From contig JAFQCK010000141.1 of assembly GCA_017416465.1 (NCBI GenBank), forward strand, positions 1-64,000: a stretch of DNA of 64,000 bases. Reading direction: 5' to 3'. Shown one piece after another: positions 43,939-54,613 of this stretch. The notes under the pieces were generated by a model. It made no database searches. It had not been told where the DNA came from and saw only the letters and a program-made list of their open reading frames with translations. The position numbers were made by a program, and so were the translations under genes. Within the stretch, counting starts at the first letter, position 1; each line of letters begins with the position of its first letter. This DNA comes from Lachnospiraceae bacterium (lineage in GTDB: Bacteria; Bacillota; Clostridia; Lachnospirales; Lachnospiraceae).

Positions 43939-46353
43939 ATGAAAAAGATAACAGAATTAAATTATATGCAGCTAAAAAACAGTTGTTTAACAGAGGAGTT
44001 TTCTTTTAATACGACAGCAGATTTAGAGGCGTGGAAGGGGATTATTGGACAGGAACGTGCAGTAAAAGCATTTGATTTTGGTCTTGCGATTAAAATGAAG
44101 GGATATAATATTTATATGTTAGGGCCTTCAGGTACAGGAAAGACCAGCTATGCTCGTTATACTACAGAAAAAATAGCAGCTACTGAATCTGTGCCTATGG
44201 ACTGGTGTTATGTTTATAATTTTCAGAATCCTAAAAAGCCTATAGCGATAAGTTTTAAGGCCGGAGTTGGAAAACATTTTAAGAAGGATATGGAAGAACT
44301 TGTTGAACTGTTCAAGAAGGAGTTACAAAAAGCCTTTCTCAGTGACGAATATGAAAAAGAAAAGAATAAAATTATACATAATTATCAGGAACAAAGAGAT
44401 TGTGTTGTTGAGAAAATGAGTACTATGGCAGCTGAACAGGATTTTAGATTAAGGAATACAGCAACAGGTGTGATTTTTTTACCAATTGTGAATGGGGAAA
44501 CATTGGAAGAGAAGGATTATGATAACTTGTCTGAGGAACAAATAAATCTTATAGAGAAAAAATCACTTCTTATTCAGGAAAAAGTTGCAAGTTTTATACG
44601 TGAAATAAATGAATTAGAGAAGAATTGTGATATACAGATAGAAGATTTAGAACATAAAGTAGGTCTTTTGGCTATGGGGCATCATGTGTCTGATTTTCTT
44701 AATAAATATAAAGATATAGATTTGATAAAAACTTACATTGAAGCAGTTCAGGATGATGTACTTGATAATTTGGAACAGTTTGTTGAAATGGAAGCAGCAC
44801 AGGAGGAAGAAGTTTCTTCATTATTACCATTTTTAAATAAGAAACAGGAAGAAGACATAATTCAAAGATATGGTGTAAATCTGTTAGTAGATCATTCTGA
44901 AACTAATGGTGCTCCGGTGGTTGTTACGTTTAATCCAACGTATACAAATCTTATGGGAGAGATAGAATATGACAGTGAATTTGGAAATTTGACCACCGAT
45001 TTTATGAAGATTAAGGCGGGACTTTTACATCAAGCAAATGGTGGATATCTGATTGTTCAGGCACAAGATATTTTGACGATACCACATGCATGGGAAGCAC
45101 TACGTCGTGTTATTAAGACAAAAGAAATTGATATGGATTCTATAAGAGATTTGCTTGGAGTAACAACAGCTCCTACATTAAAACCTGAGCCTATTCCGGC
45201 ACAGATTAAAGTTATTATGGTGGGTAGTGACCAGTTTTATGAGATATTGAATGAATGTGATGAAGAATTTGATAAATTCTTCAAGATAAGAGCAGAGTTT
45301 GATTATGAAATGCCACGTACATATGAAAATAGTTTAAAAATTGCAAGGTTTATTAAAGGATTTGTAGAGCGTGAACATACGTTGGAATTTGATGTTAGTG
45401 CTGTTTGTGCTATTATCGAATATTCATCACGTCTGGCTGAACGTCAGGATAAATTATCAACACGTTTTAATTATCTGTCTGAGATTTTGGGAGAAGCAAA
45501 TACATGGGCAGGATTAGAGAAGGCTTCTGTAATTACAGCAAAACATATTCAAAAAACTATTTATGAAAAAGAGTTGAGAATAAAGCTTTATGAAGAAAAA
45601 CTTGATGAAATGATGGATGATGATGTGATTATGATTGATACTAAAGGAGCACAAATCGGTCAAATTAATGGACTTGCCGTATTAGATATGGGAAATTATT
45701 CGTTTGGTAAACCATCACGTATTACTGCAACTACTTATGTTGGAAAGTCCGGTATTGTAAATATTGAGAAAGAAGCACGCCTTAGTGGACAGACTCATGA
45801 TAAAGGAATGCAGATTATTACAGGATATTTGGGGCAAACTTATGCTCAACAATTCCCAATGTCTTTATCATGTAGAGTGTGCTTTGAACAAAATTATAAT
45901 GGGATTGATGGAGACAGTGCATCAAGTACCGAACTTTATTGTATAATATCTTCTTTAGCTGAATTACCAATTAGTCAGGAATTGGCAGTAACAGGTTCAG
46001 TTAATCAAAAGGGTGAGATTCAGGCAATTGGAGGCGTAACGTATAAAATTGAAGGTTTCTTTGATTTGTGTAAGAAAAGGGGATTAACAGGAAAGCAAGG
46101 AGTAATTATTCCAGCTTCAAATGTAAAAGATCTTGTGCTTAAGGATGAAATTGTAGATGCGGTAAAATCAGGTGAATTTCATATTTATCCTATTACTCAT
46201 ATTGATGAGGGAATTGAACTTCTAATGGGATGCGAAGCAGGACAAAAGGATGAATCAGGTATGTTTCCTAAGGATAGTGTACATGGCAGAGTATATGAAA
46301 AATTGAAGAAGTTTGCAAAAGCGGCGAGAGAAGATGCAGATACGAGCTTTTAG
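43939..46353 (+). CDS. LonB-type ATP-dependent protease (AAA_32/Lon_C)
   Basis: An 804-residue protein starting at ATG 43939, nine bases after AAGGAG. The AAA domain has Walker A LGPSGTGKTS at residues 61-70, with a long coiled-coil insertion of about residues 140-270. A LonB-like lid follows. The C-terminal Lon protease domain has the catalytic Ser in GIDGDSASSTELY and the Lys in IGGVTYKIEGF. There is no N-terminal substrate domain and no membrane helix, unlike archaeal LonB. It probably acts in cytosolic protein quality control. Length and motifs are complete. Confidence 0.88.
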   Translation: MKKITELNYMQLKNSCLTEEFSFNTTADLEAWKGIIGQERAVKAFDFGLAIKMKGYNIYMLGPSGTGKTSYARYTTEKIAATESVPMDWCYVYNFQNPKKPIAISFKAGVGKHFKKDMEELVELFKKELQKAFLSDEYEKEKNKIIHNYQEQRDCVVEKMSTMAAEQDFRLRNTATGVIFLPIVNGETLEEKDYDNLSEEQINLIEKKSLLIQEKVASFIREINELEKNCDIQIEDLEHKVGLLAMGHHVSDFLNKYKDIDLIKTYIEAVQDDVLDNLEQFVEMEAAQEEEVSSLLPFLNKKQEEDIIQRYGVNLLVDHSETNGAPVVVTFNPTYTNLMGEIEYDSEFGNLTTDFMKIKAGLLHQANGGYLIVQAQDILTIPHAWEALRRVIKTKEIDMDSIRDLLGVTTAPTLKPEPIPAQIKVIMVGSDQFYEILNECDEEFDKFFKIRAEFDYEMPRTYENSLKIARFIKGFVEREHTLEFDVSAVCAIIEYSSRLAERQDKLSTRFNYLSEILGEANTWAGLEKASVITAKHIQKTIYEKELRIKLYEEKLDEMMDDDVIMIDTKGAQIGQINGLAVLDMGNYSFGKPSRITATTYVGKSGIVNIEKEARLSGQTHDKGMQIITGYLGQTYAQQFPMSLSCRVCFEQNYNGIDGDSASSTELYCIISSLAELPISQELAVTGSVNQKGEIQAIGGVTYKIEGFFDLCKKRGLTGKQGVIIPASNVKDLVLKDEIVDAVKSGEFHIYPITHIDEGIELLMGCEAGQKDESGMFPKDSVHGRVYEKLKKFAKAAREDADTSF

Positions 46354-46366
46354 TTAAAAATGTGTT

Positions 46367-46540
46367 ATGTATGAAAAAAATGGTGTTATTTATAGTTTAA
46401 ATGTTGATGTTACGATACCGGATGTGGGATTTTATTCAAGTAGTGTTGCCAGTCAAGGGACATTTATTAGGGATTTTACAGTAACAGATACCGAAAAAAC
46501 ATTTTACCTAATGGCAGATAATGGCTTAACTATTGTATAA
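46367..46540 (+). CDS. Possible 57-residue ORF or gene remnant
   Basis: The frame starts MYEKNGVIYSLNVDVTIPDV and includes RDFTVTDTEKTFYLMADNGL, a beta-rich composition that looks like a piece of an exported or structural protein. There is no clear ribosome binding site. The rest of the 46354-46670 gap shows nothing else I can support. Confidence 0.3.
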   Translation: MYEKNGVIYSLNVDVTIPDVGFYSSSVASQGTFIRDFTVTDTEKTFYLMADNGLTIV

Positions 46541-46670
46541 TTCTTTGGGGAATATATCTTATGATTAGTTTTTGTGTAGTATTGGTTGTTGGTAAAAAAA
46601 GATGTTCTATAAAATAAATATATTATTTGAGTATGAGCTTAAGGTTTGAAGAAAGGGTGTGAGGTGAGAC

Positions 46671-48719
46671 ATGAATATAAATACGGAAGTATTTGATATT
46701 ATAAGTAGTGTACCGGACGGACATTTGATTTTTATTGAGAACATTGAAAGTGGAGAATCTAATTGGAGTAAAGAAGTAGTGGAATATTTAGGTCTTCCTG
46801 AATGTAGATTGGGTAATACTAAGGATATATTGAAAGATATTACACATTCGGATGACAAAGAACGCTTACTACAGGAATATGAAGCTGTTTTTTCTAAGGA
46901 AAAAGAAGCATTTTATTTAAGTTTTAGAATAAGAAATTTTAAAGGAGAATATATACCTTGCATATGTAAAGGGAATGTTATTTTTGATGAAGACGGAACA
47001 CCGGGTATATTTACTGGTGCTATAACGGTACATAAGGGTGAAGAAGAGTATGATGCAATTACGGATTTACCTAAAATTCAAAGTTTTCTATTACATATTA
47101 GTCAGATTAAAAAGATTAACAAAGAATGTTTATTGATGGCATTGAAACTAAAGCATTTCAATGACATCAATACTTTGTATGGATATGACTTTGGTAATAA
47201 AACTTTGTATGAAGTGGCAAAGATAATACGTAATATTATTGGAGCAAGTGGTGCGGTGTATCGATTGGAGAACACGGGCTTTGGAATAGTGTTTAATGAG
47301 TCGGATTTAAATCGTTTGAAGGAATGTTATTCACAGATAAAAAATGCCCTGGCGAATTACTCATTAGATGGGTTTGCACTTAACATCGAAATACGTAGTG
47401 GAGCATTATATACAAAGAATTATGAAGTAAGTCGTCGTATGATATATTCATATTTGATATCTGCACTTGAAAAGGCAAAAGAAAATGATGATAATAAACT
47501 TGTTATTTTTGATGATGCATCTCATGAGAATAACCATAAAACTTTAGAATTATTGGATGTCATAAAAGCCAGTATTCGAAATAATTGTGAGGGATTTTAT
47601 TTGTGCTATCAGCCCTTTATATCTACTGTAACAGGTAAAATTATTGGTGCAGAGGCATTGATTCGTTGGAAAAATCCTATATATGGAGAGGTATCTCCGG
47701 GACGATTTGTTCCATACTTGGAATCACATTCCTGTTTTTATGATTTAAGTATTTGGATATTGCGTCGTGCTATGAAGGATGTAAAAGAAATTATTAAAAA
47801 TTATCCGAGATTTTTTATCAATGTTAATATGTCATATAGCCAGTTGGAACGACCTGAGTTTGTACAGGAAGTTATAGATATTGCAAAAGAGATAGGTTTT
47901 CCAACAAGAAATCTGCAACTGGAGCTGACAGAAAGATGTCGAAACATTGATATGAAATATTTAAAAGAACAGTTAAATTTTTTAAGAGAACACGATATAA
48001 AAATTGCTCTTGATGATTATGGTACAGGTAATTCAACGATTAATTTGCTTTGTGAATTGCCAATTACCAGTGTGAAGATAGACCAAACTTTTATTTTAAA
48101 TATTTTAAATAAAGGAAGTAATCAGGTTGTTGTAGATTCTACTGTTCAATGTGCAAAGCGTTTAGGACTTACTGTGTGTCTTGAAGGAGTGGAAACACAG
48201 GAAATTAAAGACTTTATTGGAAAATATTCAGCAAATTATCATCAGGGATATTTTTATTCAAGACCTATAGAATTTTCAAAATTTAAGTCTATTATTATGG
48301 AAACATGGCCGGTAAATAGAGTAAGCCTAATAAAAGAAAATCCAAATGATGAATTGGGAGTTGACAGTATTCTTTCTATGATGCCGGGTGGATTTTTTAT
48401 CTATGCAGATGATGAAAAAGAAAAGATATTAAGTGTAAATGAAATGCTGTTAGATATTTTTGAGTGTGATTCAGTGGATGAATTTTTAGAATTGACCAAT
48501 GGTTCTTTCAAAGGGATTGTGCATCCGGAAGATTATCAGGAAGTTAGAAAATCAATTTATGAACAGATAAGTGTAAGTCATAATAAAATGGATTATGTCA
48601 GGTATCGTATCATAACAAAGACCGGAAAGATAAAATATGTCCATGACTATGGTCATTTAGTTCATAGAGATAGCGACGTAGATTTATTTTATGTATTCGT
48701 AGTAGAGGAAATGTTATAG
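46671..48719 (+). CDS. PAS-GGDEF(degenerate)-EAL-PAS signalling protein
   Basis: A 682-residue soluble protein. An N-terminal PAS-like region is followed by a GGDEF-fold domain whose active site is replaced (RLENTGFGIVF in place of GGDEF), so it cannot make c-di-GMP. The EAL domain is intact: GAEALIRW, NVNMSYSQLERP, ELTERC, IALDDYGTGNSTINLL, VKIDQTFI, LEGVET and QGYFYSRP. It is therefore probably a c-di-GMP phosphodiesterase, possibly GTP-regulated. A C-terminal PAS domain (GGFFIYADDEKEKILSVNEMLLDIFEC) may sense a ligand. A terminator follows. Confidence 0.88.
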   Translation: MNINTEVFDIISSVPDGHLIFIENIESGESNWSKEVVEYLGLPECRLGNTKDILKDITHSDDKERLLQEYEAVFSKEKEAFYLSFRIRNFKGEYIPCICKGNVIFDEDGTPGIFTGAITVHKGEEEYDAITDLPKIQSFLLHISQIKKINKECLLMALKLKHFNDINTLYGYDFGNKTLYEVAKIIRNIIGASGAVYRLENTGFGIVFNESDLNRLKECYSQIKNALANYSLDGFALNIEIRSGALYTKNYEVSRRMIYSYLISALEKAKENDDNKLVIFDDASHENNHKTLELLDVIKASIRNNCEGFYLCYQPFISTVTGKIIGAEALIRWKNPIYGEVSPGRFVPYLESHSCFYDLSIWILRRAMKDVKEIIKNYPRFFINVNMSYSQLERPEFVQEVIDIAKEIGFPTRNLQLELTERCRNIDMKYLKEQLNFLREHDIKIALDDYGTGNSTINLLCELPITSVKIDQTFILNILNKGSNQVVVDSTVQCAKRLGLTVCLEGVETQEIKDFIGKYSANYHQGYFYSRPIEFSKFKSIIMETWPVNRVSLIKENPNDELGVDSILSMMPGGFFIYADDEKEKILSVNEMLLDIFECDSVDEFLELTNGSFKGIVHPEDYQEVRKSIYEQISVSHNKMDYVRYRIITKTGKIKYVHDYGHLVHRDSDVDLFYVFVVEEML

Positions 48720-48727
48720 GATAATAT

Positions 48728-48760
48728 TTAAAAGAATGGCAGATATGTCATTCTTTTAAT
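48728..48760 (+). terminator. Terminator after the EAL gene
   Basis: AAAAGAATG pairs with CATTCTTTT around a 10-base loop. The A-rich left arm and T-rich right arm give a tract in both directions. Confidence 0.7.
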
Positions 48761-48807
48761 CATTGAAACTGATTTGGAAAGAAATAAAGGAAAAGGAATA
48801 TGGGATA

Positions 48808-49230
48808 GTGAATATAAAAATAACAATAAAACAACTTGGAAAAAAGCGTAGCAAAATATCAGAAAAAGATTTTATATTGGAGAATAAACCATCTACAGTT
48901 AGCGAGCTTATAAAGGAAACTGTTCATTCATGTGTCAGGGAACATAATCTGAGAATGGAACAAAAAGAGGTTAATCCAAATCCTCTTACAGAGGGACAGA
49001 TTATGGATATGAGTGAGATTGGAAAGATTGCGTTTGGTTTAAATTATAATGATAAATATGCTGATGAAGAAAAAGCGTTTTCAGTAGCTTTACAGGCATA
49101 TGAGGATGGAATTGTCAGGATTTTTAAAGGGAATGAGGAACTTTCTGATATAAATCAGGTAATAGATTTAAATGAAGATGATGTACTAACATTTTTAAGA
49201 CTTACAATGTTAGCAGGAAGAATGTATTAG
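48808..49230 (+). CDS. Small partner protein of the DUF4132 gene
   Basis: A protein of about 140 residues from GTG 48808, with AAAAGGA upstream; a TTG at 48763 would extend it. It starts VNIKITIKQLGKKRSK and contains VSELIKETVHSCVREHNLRM, AFGLNYNDKYADEEKAFSVALQAYEDGIVRIF and a closing LNEDDVLTFLRLTMLAGRMY. Its stop lies 15 bases before the DUF4132 ATG, so the two are co-transcribed. The family is not recognised by name. It probably binds or assists the large protein. Confidence 0.6.
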   Translation: MNIKITIKQLGKKRSKISEKDFILENKPSTVSELIKETVHSCVREHNLRMEQKEVNPNPLTEGQIMDMSEIGKIAFGLNYNDKYADEEKAFSVALQAYEDGIVRIFKGNEELSDINQVIDLNEDDVLTFLRLTMLAGRMY

Positions 49231-49245
49231 AAGTGAGGTATAAGT

Positions 49246-52200
49246 ATGGTGGAATTAAAAACAGAAGAATTAGTTAAGCAATATGATGTGATATTAAAGC
49301 AAAGACACGAGAAGTTTAAAGAAAACTTGGAAAACAAGCAGAAAGAATTAATAGATATATTTGACTATGTAAAAAGTCAGAATTCATGGTATCACGAGGA
49401 ATTAAGTGCCGGATTAAAAAATGGAAAATATAATAAGCCATCAGAGTTTATCAATGATAAGATGGATTGGTTGTTTGATGGTTACATATATAGGAGACAT
49501 AAGGAAGCGTTGTGTCATGCTGTAGATAATTCCATAAACTGTGCTTATTCGTCATCTTATTATAGAAGATCATTTAGAATACGAGATTATATTGTAGGGA
49601 ATGTATTTAATATCATTAGTGATTTTCATAAAGAAATGGTTTTTGACAAAGATTTATCAGATATCCTTAACTTAAATATGAATGATATGGAAAAAGCATA
49701 TTTTATGAAGGGAGAGTCATGGTGGAAAGAAGTTTGTAGTGAGTATGCGGTTGCATATGAACTGGATATGAATAATGAAGCAGTTATGGAAGCAGTTACG
49801 GATATTATAAATGGTGACAGTGAAGTATCTCTCAGAAGATTTATCTTAAGAGGAATAGTTAAGAGTAATAATGTGAAGATGCATGAATTGCTTGGGAAAT
49901 TGCTTTTGGCAGCAAGGTTACAGGAGGGATTAAGACAGAGCATATGTGAATGTATGGATATAGGTACAGTTGCTGCGTTTAGGGAGCTTTTAAATGTTAT
50001 TAAAGAGAATAACCTTATCAGATTTTCTTCAGTTAAGAGGGCTATTGGAACATGGCTTGGTTTGATGGAAACGGATATAAATTCGCTCGAGAGAATTAGT
50101 AATAAGAGTATTGAACTGATTTTAGAATGTATTGATAATGAGGAAAAATGTAATGAATTTATCCAAAGTGAAGATTGTATGGAGATTTATATAGGGTTAT
50201 GGTCTATGGCAGTATATGATACTAATAGAGCTATTGATGTAGTCACACATATTTCAAAAACAGGAACAAATCATCAGGTACTTACAACGGGATATTTTTG
50301 TGCAAATCTGGATAACAGGAAGCTTTCGCATACTATTGCAAAAGAAGTAATTATGGAGCATAAAGATGAACAAAATATCCTAGCTGTTTATATGCCATAT
50401 TTTATGCGTGAAGAGCCATATTGGTATGGGCAGAAACGAAAAGAATCAGGATTAAAAGATTATTTTGATAATAATGAAGAAGCTGAGCGTTATTATGAAT
50501 TACTAATTGAGATTTGTAACGCAATACCGGGAAAGAGCATAGATTTTTCGCCATGTATATTCCCATGGTATTCAGCATCTTTGATAAAATCGAGTGTGAT
50601 AGAAAATATTTGTAAGATTACGGATATGTTGGACGATAATTCCAAAAGAGATTTTGTATGTGGTCTTTTAAAAGAATGTAATGCAGATGACAGGTCAAGA
50701 TGTGTAAGAAAAGTGTTAGATAATCCAACAACGCAGCTTCAAAAATATACTATTACAACATTTCTTTGTGATAAGGAGTCATATACAAGAAAGGCAGCTG
50801 CTGATATTGTAGGAAGAATGGATATAGAGGATTCAAATTATCTGCAGATGGAGGAGATGTTAAAGTATAAGGCAGCAGATATGAGAGCATCAATAATTAA
50901 TTTATTATGCAAACAAAGTGATGAGAAAATTTTGTCTACAATAAACAGACTTCTTAATGATAAGAAGGAAGAAAAGAGAACAGCAGGACTTGATATTGTT
51001 ATGCAGATATTAAAGGGTATCACTGAAAAAGAAAGTGACAAAGACGAGAATAAGGATAATGTAAAGAAAATAAGAGATAAGAAAACAATAGGAGAAGCAG
51101 TTTCTTATGTAAAAGCTATGGAAAATCCAACGGATAAGGAAAATATTCTTATAGAAAATATATTTGCAATGGCATCTCCTAAAGATGAAGTTCAGAAAAA
51201 AGCATTGTATGATGAATCACAGAAATACTCTCCAAAACTTGCAGATAGTAAGATTTATGAAGAAGCAGTTAAAGTATTTTTGAAATATTTTCCCGATTCT
51301 CAGATTGGAAACAATATAAAAGAAACTAAGATAAATGAAAAAACTATAGATGAAAAGGATTGTCAATCTGTAATTGTGGCAAAAGAAGATTGTAATAATC
51401 TTCTTAAATTGTTCTTAGAACATGTGAATGATGAATTTAAAAACTTTGAGGGTGAAGTATGTACATTTGGAGGAGCAAGATATTTTAGAGAATTTTTTGA
51501 TGATGATAACAATACTAGTGGCAGTAATAATATATATAGAGCAAACAGAAAGAATGATATACCGGGAATGTCCATATGGAAAAAATGGTTTAAAGAGAAC
51601 ATTGTTAAGCCTGAAAGATTGATTAGGATGTACATATCACTAAAAGCATGTGCAAAAGGTTTGGATTTTGATGATGAGATTCGACCATATATATCTATCA
51701 TTTATGGTAAAGGATTTGAGGTCTTTGAGGAATATGAGTTTAAAGCAAAAATATGTATCATAGTAGAAAGACTTATGGAAGAGTACATAGATGGTGAAAC
51801 AATGAAGATGCTGTCTATTGCACTTGGATATTGGTACATAGTATGCCTTCCTCAGGAAAAGGTTCTTATTACAGCTATTCCACGGAAGGATAGAATGCAT
51901 TATTGTTATGAAAGAGAGGCACATTTTATTTCGCATAGCCAGATATGCAAGTTGTTTAGTGGAATAAAGTGCAAAAAAGATTCTACATTTAAAGATGTTT
52001 TTCCATTAGCTGTAATGTTAAGCAATAAAACATTTGAAAGAGAAGTAAAAAGAGCAGAAAATGCACCGTCATATTATTGGAATAGTCATAAAAGAGATAT
52101 TGTAAGACCTCGTGAATATGACTCATATGGAGGCACATATAATGATTATTTTCATGAGCCGAATGTGATTGATTATATATTTGCGGCCTACTATGGAATT

Positions 52201-54507
52201 ATCTCAAAAGATGAAATGTATGAATATTTACTTAGTAGTGCTAATATTTCAAAATCACTTGAAGAGATAACACTTTTGGTATCAGGAATTCGTGAAAGAG
52301 GCAGACTTGTAGCTAAAAGAGGTGGATATGGATGGTGGGGTAATAACAGAAAAGAACAACTTATGAAAATCTTCTTGGAATATGATGATGATAAGATATG
52401 TGATTTTCTTGATGAGATTTATGAGGAAGTAGTTAATGAAGTTTTATCAGTAGAATTAAGAAGAGGTGATAGTGAGACTATTTATTCAGCTTGTACACAT
52501 AGTATAAAAAGAATTTATGGAATTGACAATTTTATTGCAATTCTTACCGCTATGGGAAAGGACACATTTGACAGGACTTCATATCACACAACAAACAGTA
52601 AAAAAGTTAATATGAGTTATCTGTTAGGAGTATGTATTCCAAAAGATGGTGAAAATGCGGATACTCTCAGATTAGCATTATCTAAGACAAAGATTGATGA
52701 AAAGAGATTGATTGAAGCAGCACTTTATTCGCCTGAATGGATAGATATTGTTAATTATTATCTTGGATATGAAGGCTTCGTATCAACCTGTTATTACTTT
52801 ATGGCTCATATGAATGAAAGTTTTGATGATAAAAGAAAGGCAATCATTGCTAAGTACACACCATTATCTGTAGATGAGCTAAATGACGGAGCGTTTGATA
52901 TTGAATGGTTTAAAAATGCCTATAGTACTATGGGAGAGAAGAGATTTAACGCAATCTATAATGCAGCAAAATATATTTCAGATGGTGCGAAGCATTCAAG
53001 AGCAAGAAAGTATGCAGATGCAACTTTAGGAAAAATGGATGTTGATGATGTGGAAACTAAGATTTCAGACAAAAGAAATAAAGATTTAGTTATGGCATAT
53101 AGCCTTATTCCGTTAAATGGCGAAGATGATGTCATCAGAAGATATCTTTTCCTACAACAATTTCTTAAAGAAAGTAAAAAATTCGGTGCCCAAAGGATTG
53201 CCAGTGAGAAGAAGAGTGTTGAAATATCTTTAAGTAATCTTGCGACTAATGCCGGATATTCAGATGTGACAAGACTTACACTTAGAATGGAAACTAAACT
53301 TATTGATGATATGAAGGAATTATTTGAAGATAAGACGATAGAAGATGTAACTTTAAGATTAAGTGTAGATGAAGATGGTAAGGCAGAGATTATATGTGAA
53401 AAGGCTGATAAGAGACTTAAATCAATACCTGCCAAATTAAAGAAAAAAGAATATGTAGTCAAGATAAATGAAGCTAAGAAAAAGTTAACACAACAATACA
53501 CAAGAACTAAGAATATGTTTGAACAGGCAATGGAAGACCAAACTGCATTTACCGTTGAGGAGATAAGAATTCTTCATTCTAATCCTGTTGCAAATGCCAT
53601 TGTAAGAAATCTGGTATTTATGAGTGGTAACAGTATCGGATTTTTGGGAGAGGATGGACAACTTAAAGATTATCAGGGAAATGGAAAAGAGCTTAAAAAT
53701 GATGATAATGTGATTGTGGCACATCCATTCCATATTTATAATGATGGTCATTGGGGCGAATATCAGAGAGTTTTATTTGAAAAACAAATTAAACAGCCAT
53801 TTAAGCAGGTATTTAGAGAACTGTATGTGAAAACAGAGGAAGAATTAGATTTGAATTATTCAAGAAGATATTCAGGTCATCAGATTCAGCCACAGAAAAC
53901 GGTTGCATGTCTTAAGGGACGAAGATGGGTAGCAGATATAGAGGATGGATTACAAAAAATCTATTACAAGGAGAACATTATTGCAAGAATATATGCAATG
54001 GCGGATTGGTTTACACCATCTGATATAGAAGCACCAACACTTGAATGGGTAGAATTTTCAGATAGGGCAACAGAAAAGCAGTTAAAAATAAAGGATATAC
54101 CTGATGTAATTTTCTCGGAAGTAATGAGAGATGTGGACATGGCTGTAAGTGTTGCACATGTTGGTGGAGTAGATCCACAAACAAGCCATTCAACTGTGGA
54201 AATGAGAGCAGCGTTACTTAAATTTACATTACCATTATTTAAGCTTGATAATGTAGAAATAACAAAGAACCATGCTATAGTTAAGGGTTCATATGGAACT
54301 TATGATATTAATCTTGGAAGTGGAATTATTCACAAACAAGGTGGTGCTATGATTAATGTTATAGCAGTTCATTCACAACACAGAGGAAAGATTTTCTTAC
54401 CATTTGCAGATGATGACCCTAAGACTGCAGAAATTCTTACTAAAGTTATAATGTTTGCAGAGGATAAGAAAATCAAGGATGTAAGTATTTTGGAACAGAT
54501 AAGGTAA
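49246..54507 (+). CDS. DUF4132-containing 1753-residue protein (MolR/YehI-like)
   Basis: A very large soluble protein. The central part has HEAT-like helical repeats (YTRKAAADIVGRMDIEDSNYLQMEEMLKYKAADMRASIINLL). The C-terminal 500 residues carry the DUF4132 signature (YVVKINEAKKKLTQQYTRTKNMFEQAMEDQTAFTVEEI, VAHPFHIYNDGHWGEYQRVLFEKQIKQPFKQVFRELY, WVEFSDRA) and a final domain FKLDNVEITKNHAIVKGSYGTYDINLGSG. Family members include E. coli YehI/MolR. The biochemical role is unknown; associations with metal regulation and biological conflict have been suggested. GAGGTATAAGT precedes the ATG. It is intact and expressed with a small partner gene. Confidence 0.82.
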   Translation: MVELKTEELVKQYDVILKQRHEKFKENLENKQKELIDIFDYVKSQNSWYHEELSAGLKNGKYNKPSEFINDKMDWLFDGYIYRRHKEALCHAVDNSINCAYSSSYYRRSFRIRDYIVGNVFNIISDFHKEMVFDKDLSDILNLNMNDMEKAYFMKGESWWKEVCSEYAVAYELDMNNEAVMEAVTDIINGDSEVSLRRFILRGIVKSNNVKMHELLGKLLLAARLQEGLRQSICECMDIGTVAAFRELLNVIKENNLIRFSSVKRAIGTWLGLMETDINSLERISNKSIELILECIDNEEKCNEFIQSEDCMEIYIGLWSMAVYDTNRAIDVVTHISKTGTNHQVLTTGYFCANLDNRKLSHTIAKEVIMEHKDEQNILAVYMPYFMREEPYWYGQKRKESGLKDYFDNNEEAERYYELLIEICNAIPGKSIDFSPCIFPWYSASLIKSSVIENICKITDMLDDNSKRDFVCGLLKECNADDRSRCVRKVLDNPTTQLQKYTITTFLCDKESYTRKAAADIVGRMDIEDSNYLQMEEMLKYKAADMRASIINLLCKQSDEKILSTINRLLNDKKEEKRTAGLDIVMQILKGITEKESDKDENKDNVKKIRDKKTIGEAVSYVKAMENPTDKENILIENIFAMASPKDEVQKKALYDESQKYSPKLADSKIYEEAVKVFLKYFPDSQIGNNIKETKINEKTIDEKDCQSVIVAKEDCNNLLKLFLEHVNDEFKNFEGEVCTFGGARYFREFFDDDNNTSGSNNIYRANRKNDIPGMSIWKKWFKENIVKPERLIRMYISLKACAKGLDFDDEIRPYISIIYGKGFEVFEEYEFKAKICIIVERLMEEYIDGETMKMLSIALGYWYIVCLPQEKVLITAIPRKDRMHYCYEREAHFISHSQICKLFSGIKCKKDSTFKDVFPLAVMLSNKTFEREVKRAENAPSYYWNSHKRDIVRPREYDSYGGTYNDYFHEPNVIDYIFAAYYGIISKDEMYEYLLSSANISKSLEEITLLVSGIRERGRLVAKRGGYGWWGNNRKEQLMKIFLEYDDDKICDFLDEIYEEVVNEVLSVELRRGDSETIYSACTHSIKRIYGIDNFIAILTAMGKDTFDRTSYHTTNSKKVNMSYLLGVCIPKDGENADTLRLALSKTKIDEKRLIEAALYSPEWIDIVNYYLGYEGFVSTCYYFMAHMNESFDDKRKAIIAKYTPLSVDELNDGAFDIEWFKNAYSTMGEKRFNAIYNAAKYISDGAKHSRARKYADATLGKMDVDDVETKISDKRNKDLVMAYSLIPLNGEDDVIRRYLFLQQFLKESKKFGAQRIASEKKSVEISLSNLATNAGYSDVTRLTLRMETKLIDDMKELFEDKTIEDVTLRLSVDEDGKAEIICEKADKRLKSIPAKLKKKEYVVKINEAKKKLTQQYTRTKNMFEQAMEDQTAFTVEEIRILHSNPVANAIVRNLVFMSGNSIGFLGEDGQLKDYQGNGKELKNDDNVIVAHPFHIYNDGHWGEYQRVLFEKQIKQPFKQVFRELYVKTEEELDLNYSRRYSGHQIQPQKTVACLKGRRWVADIEDGLQKIYYKENIIARIYAMADWFTPSDIEAPTLEWVEFSDRATEKQLKIKDIPDVIFSEVMRDVDMAVSVAHVGGVDPQTSHSTVEMRAALLKFTLPLFKLDNVEITKNHAIVKGSYGTYDINLGSGIIHKQGGAMINVIAVHSQHRGKIFLPFADDDPKTAEILTKVIMFAEDKKIKDVSILEQIR

Positions 54508-54613
54508 AAACACTTCAAAGAATAATTGATAGGGGGAAATTTAAAAGAAGGAGATAAAGCCAGAATTTCGTTTGTGGAGTTTGAAGATAAAACTTGCACA
54601 ATTAAAATATATT

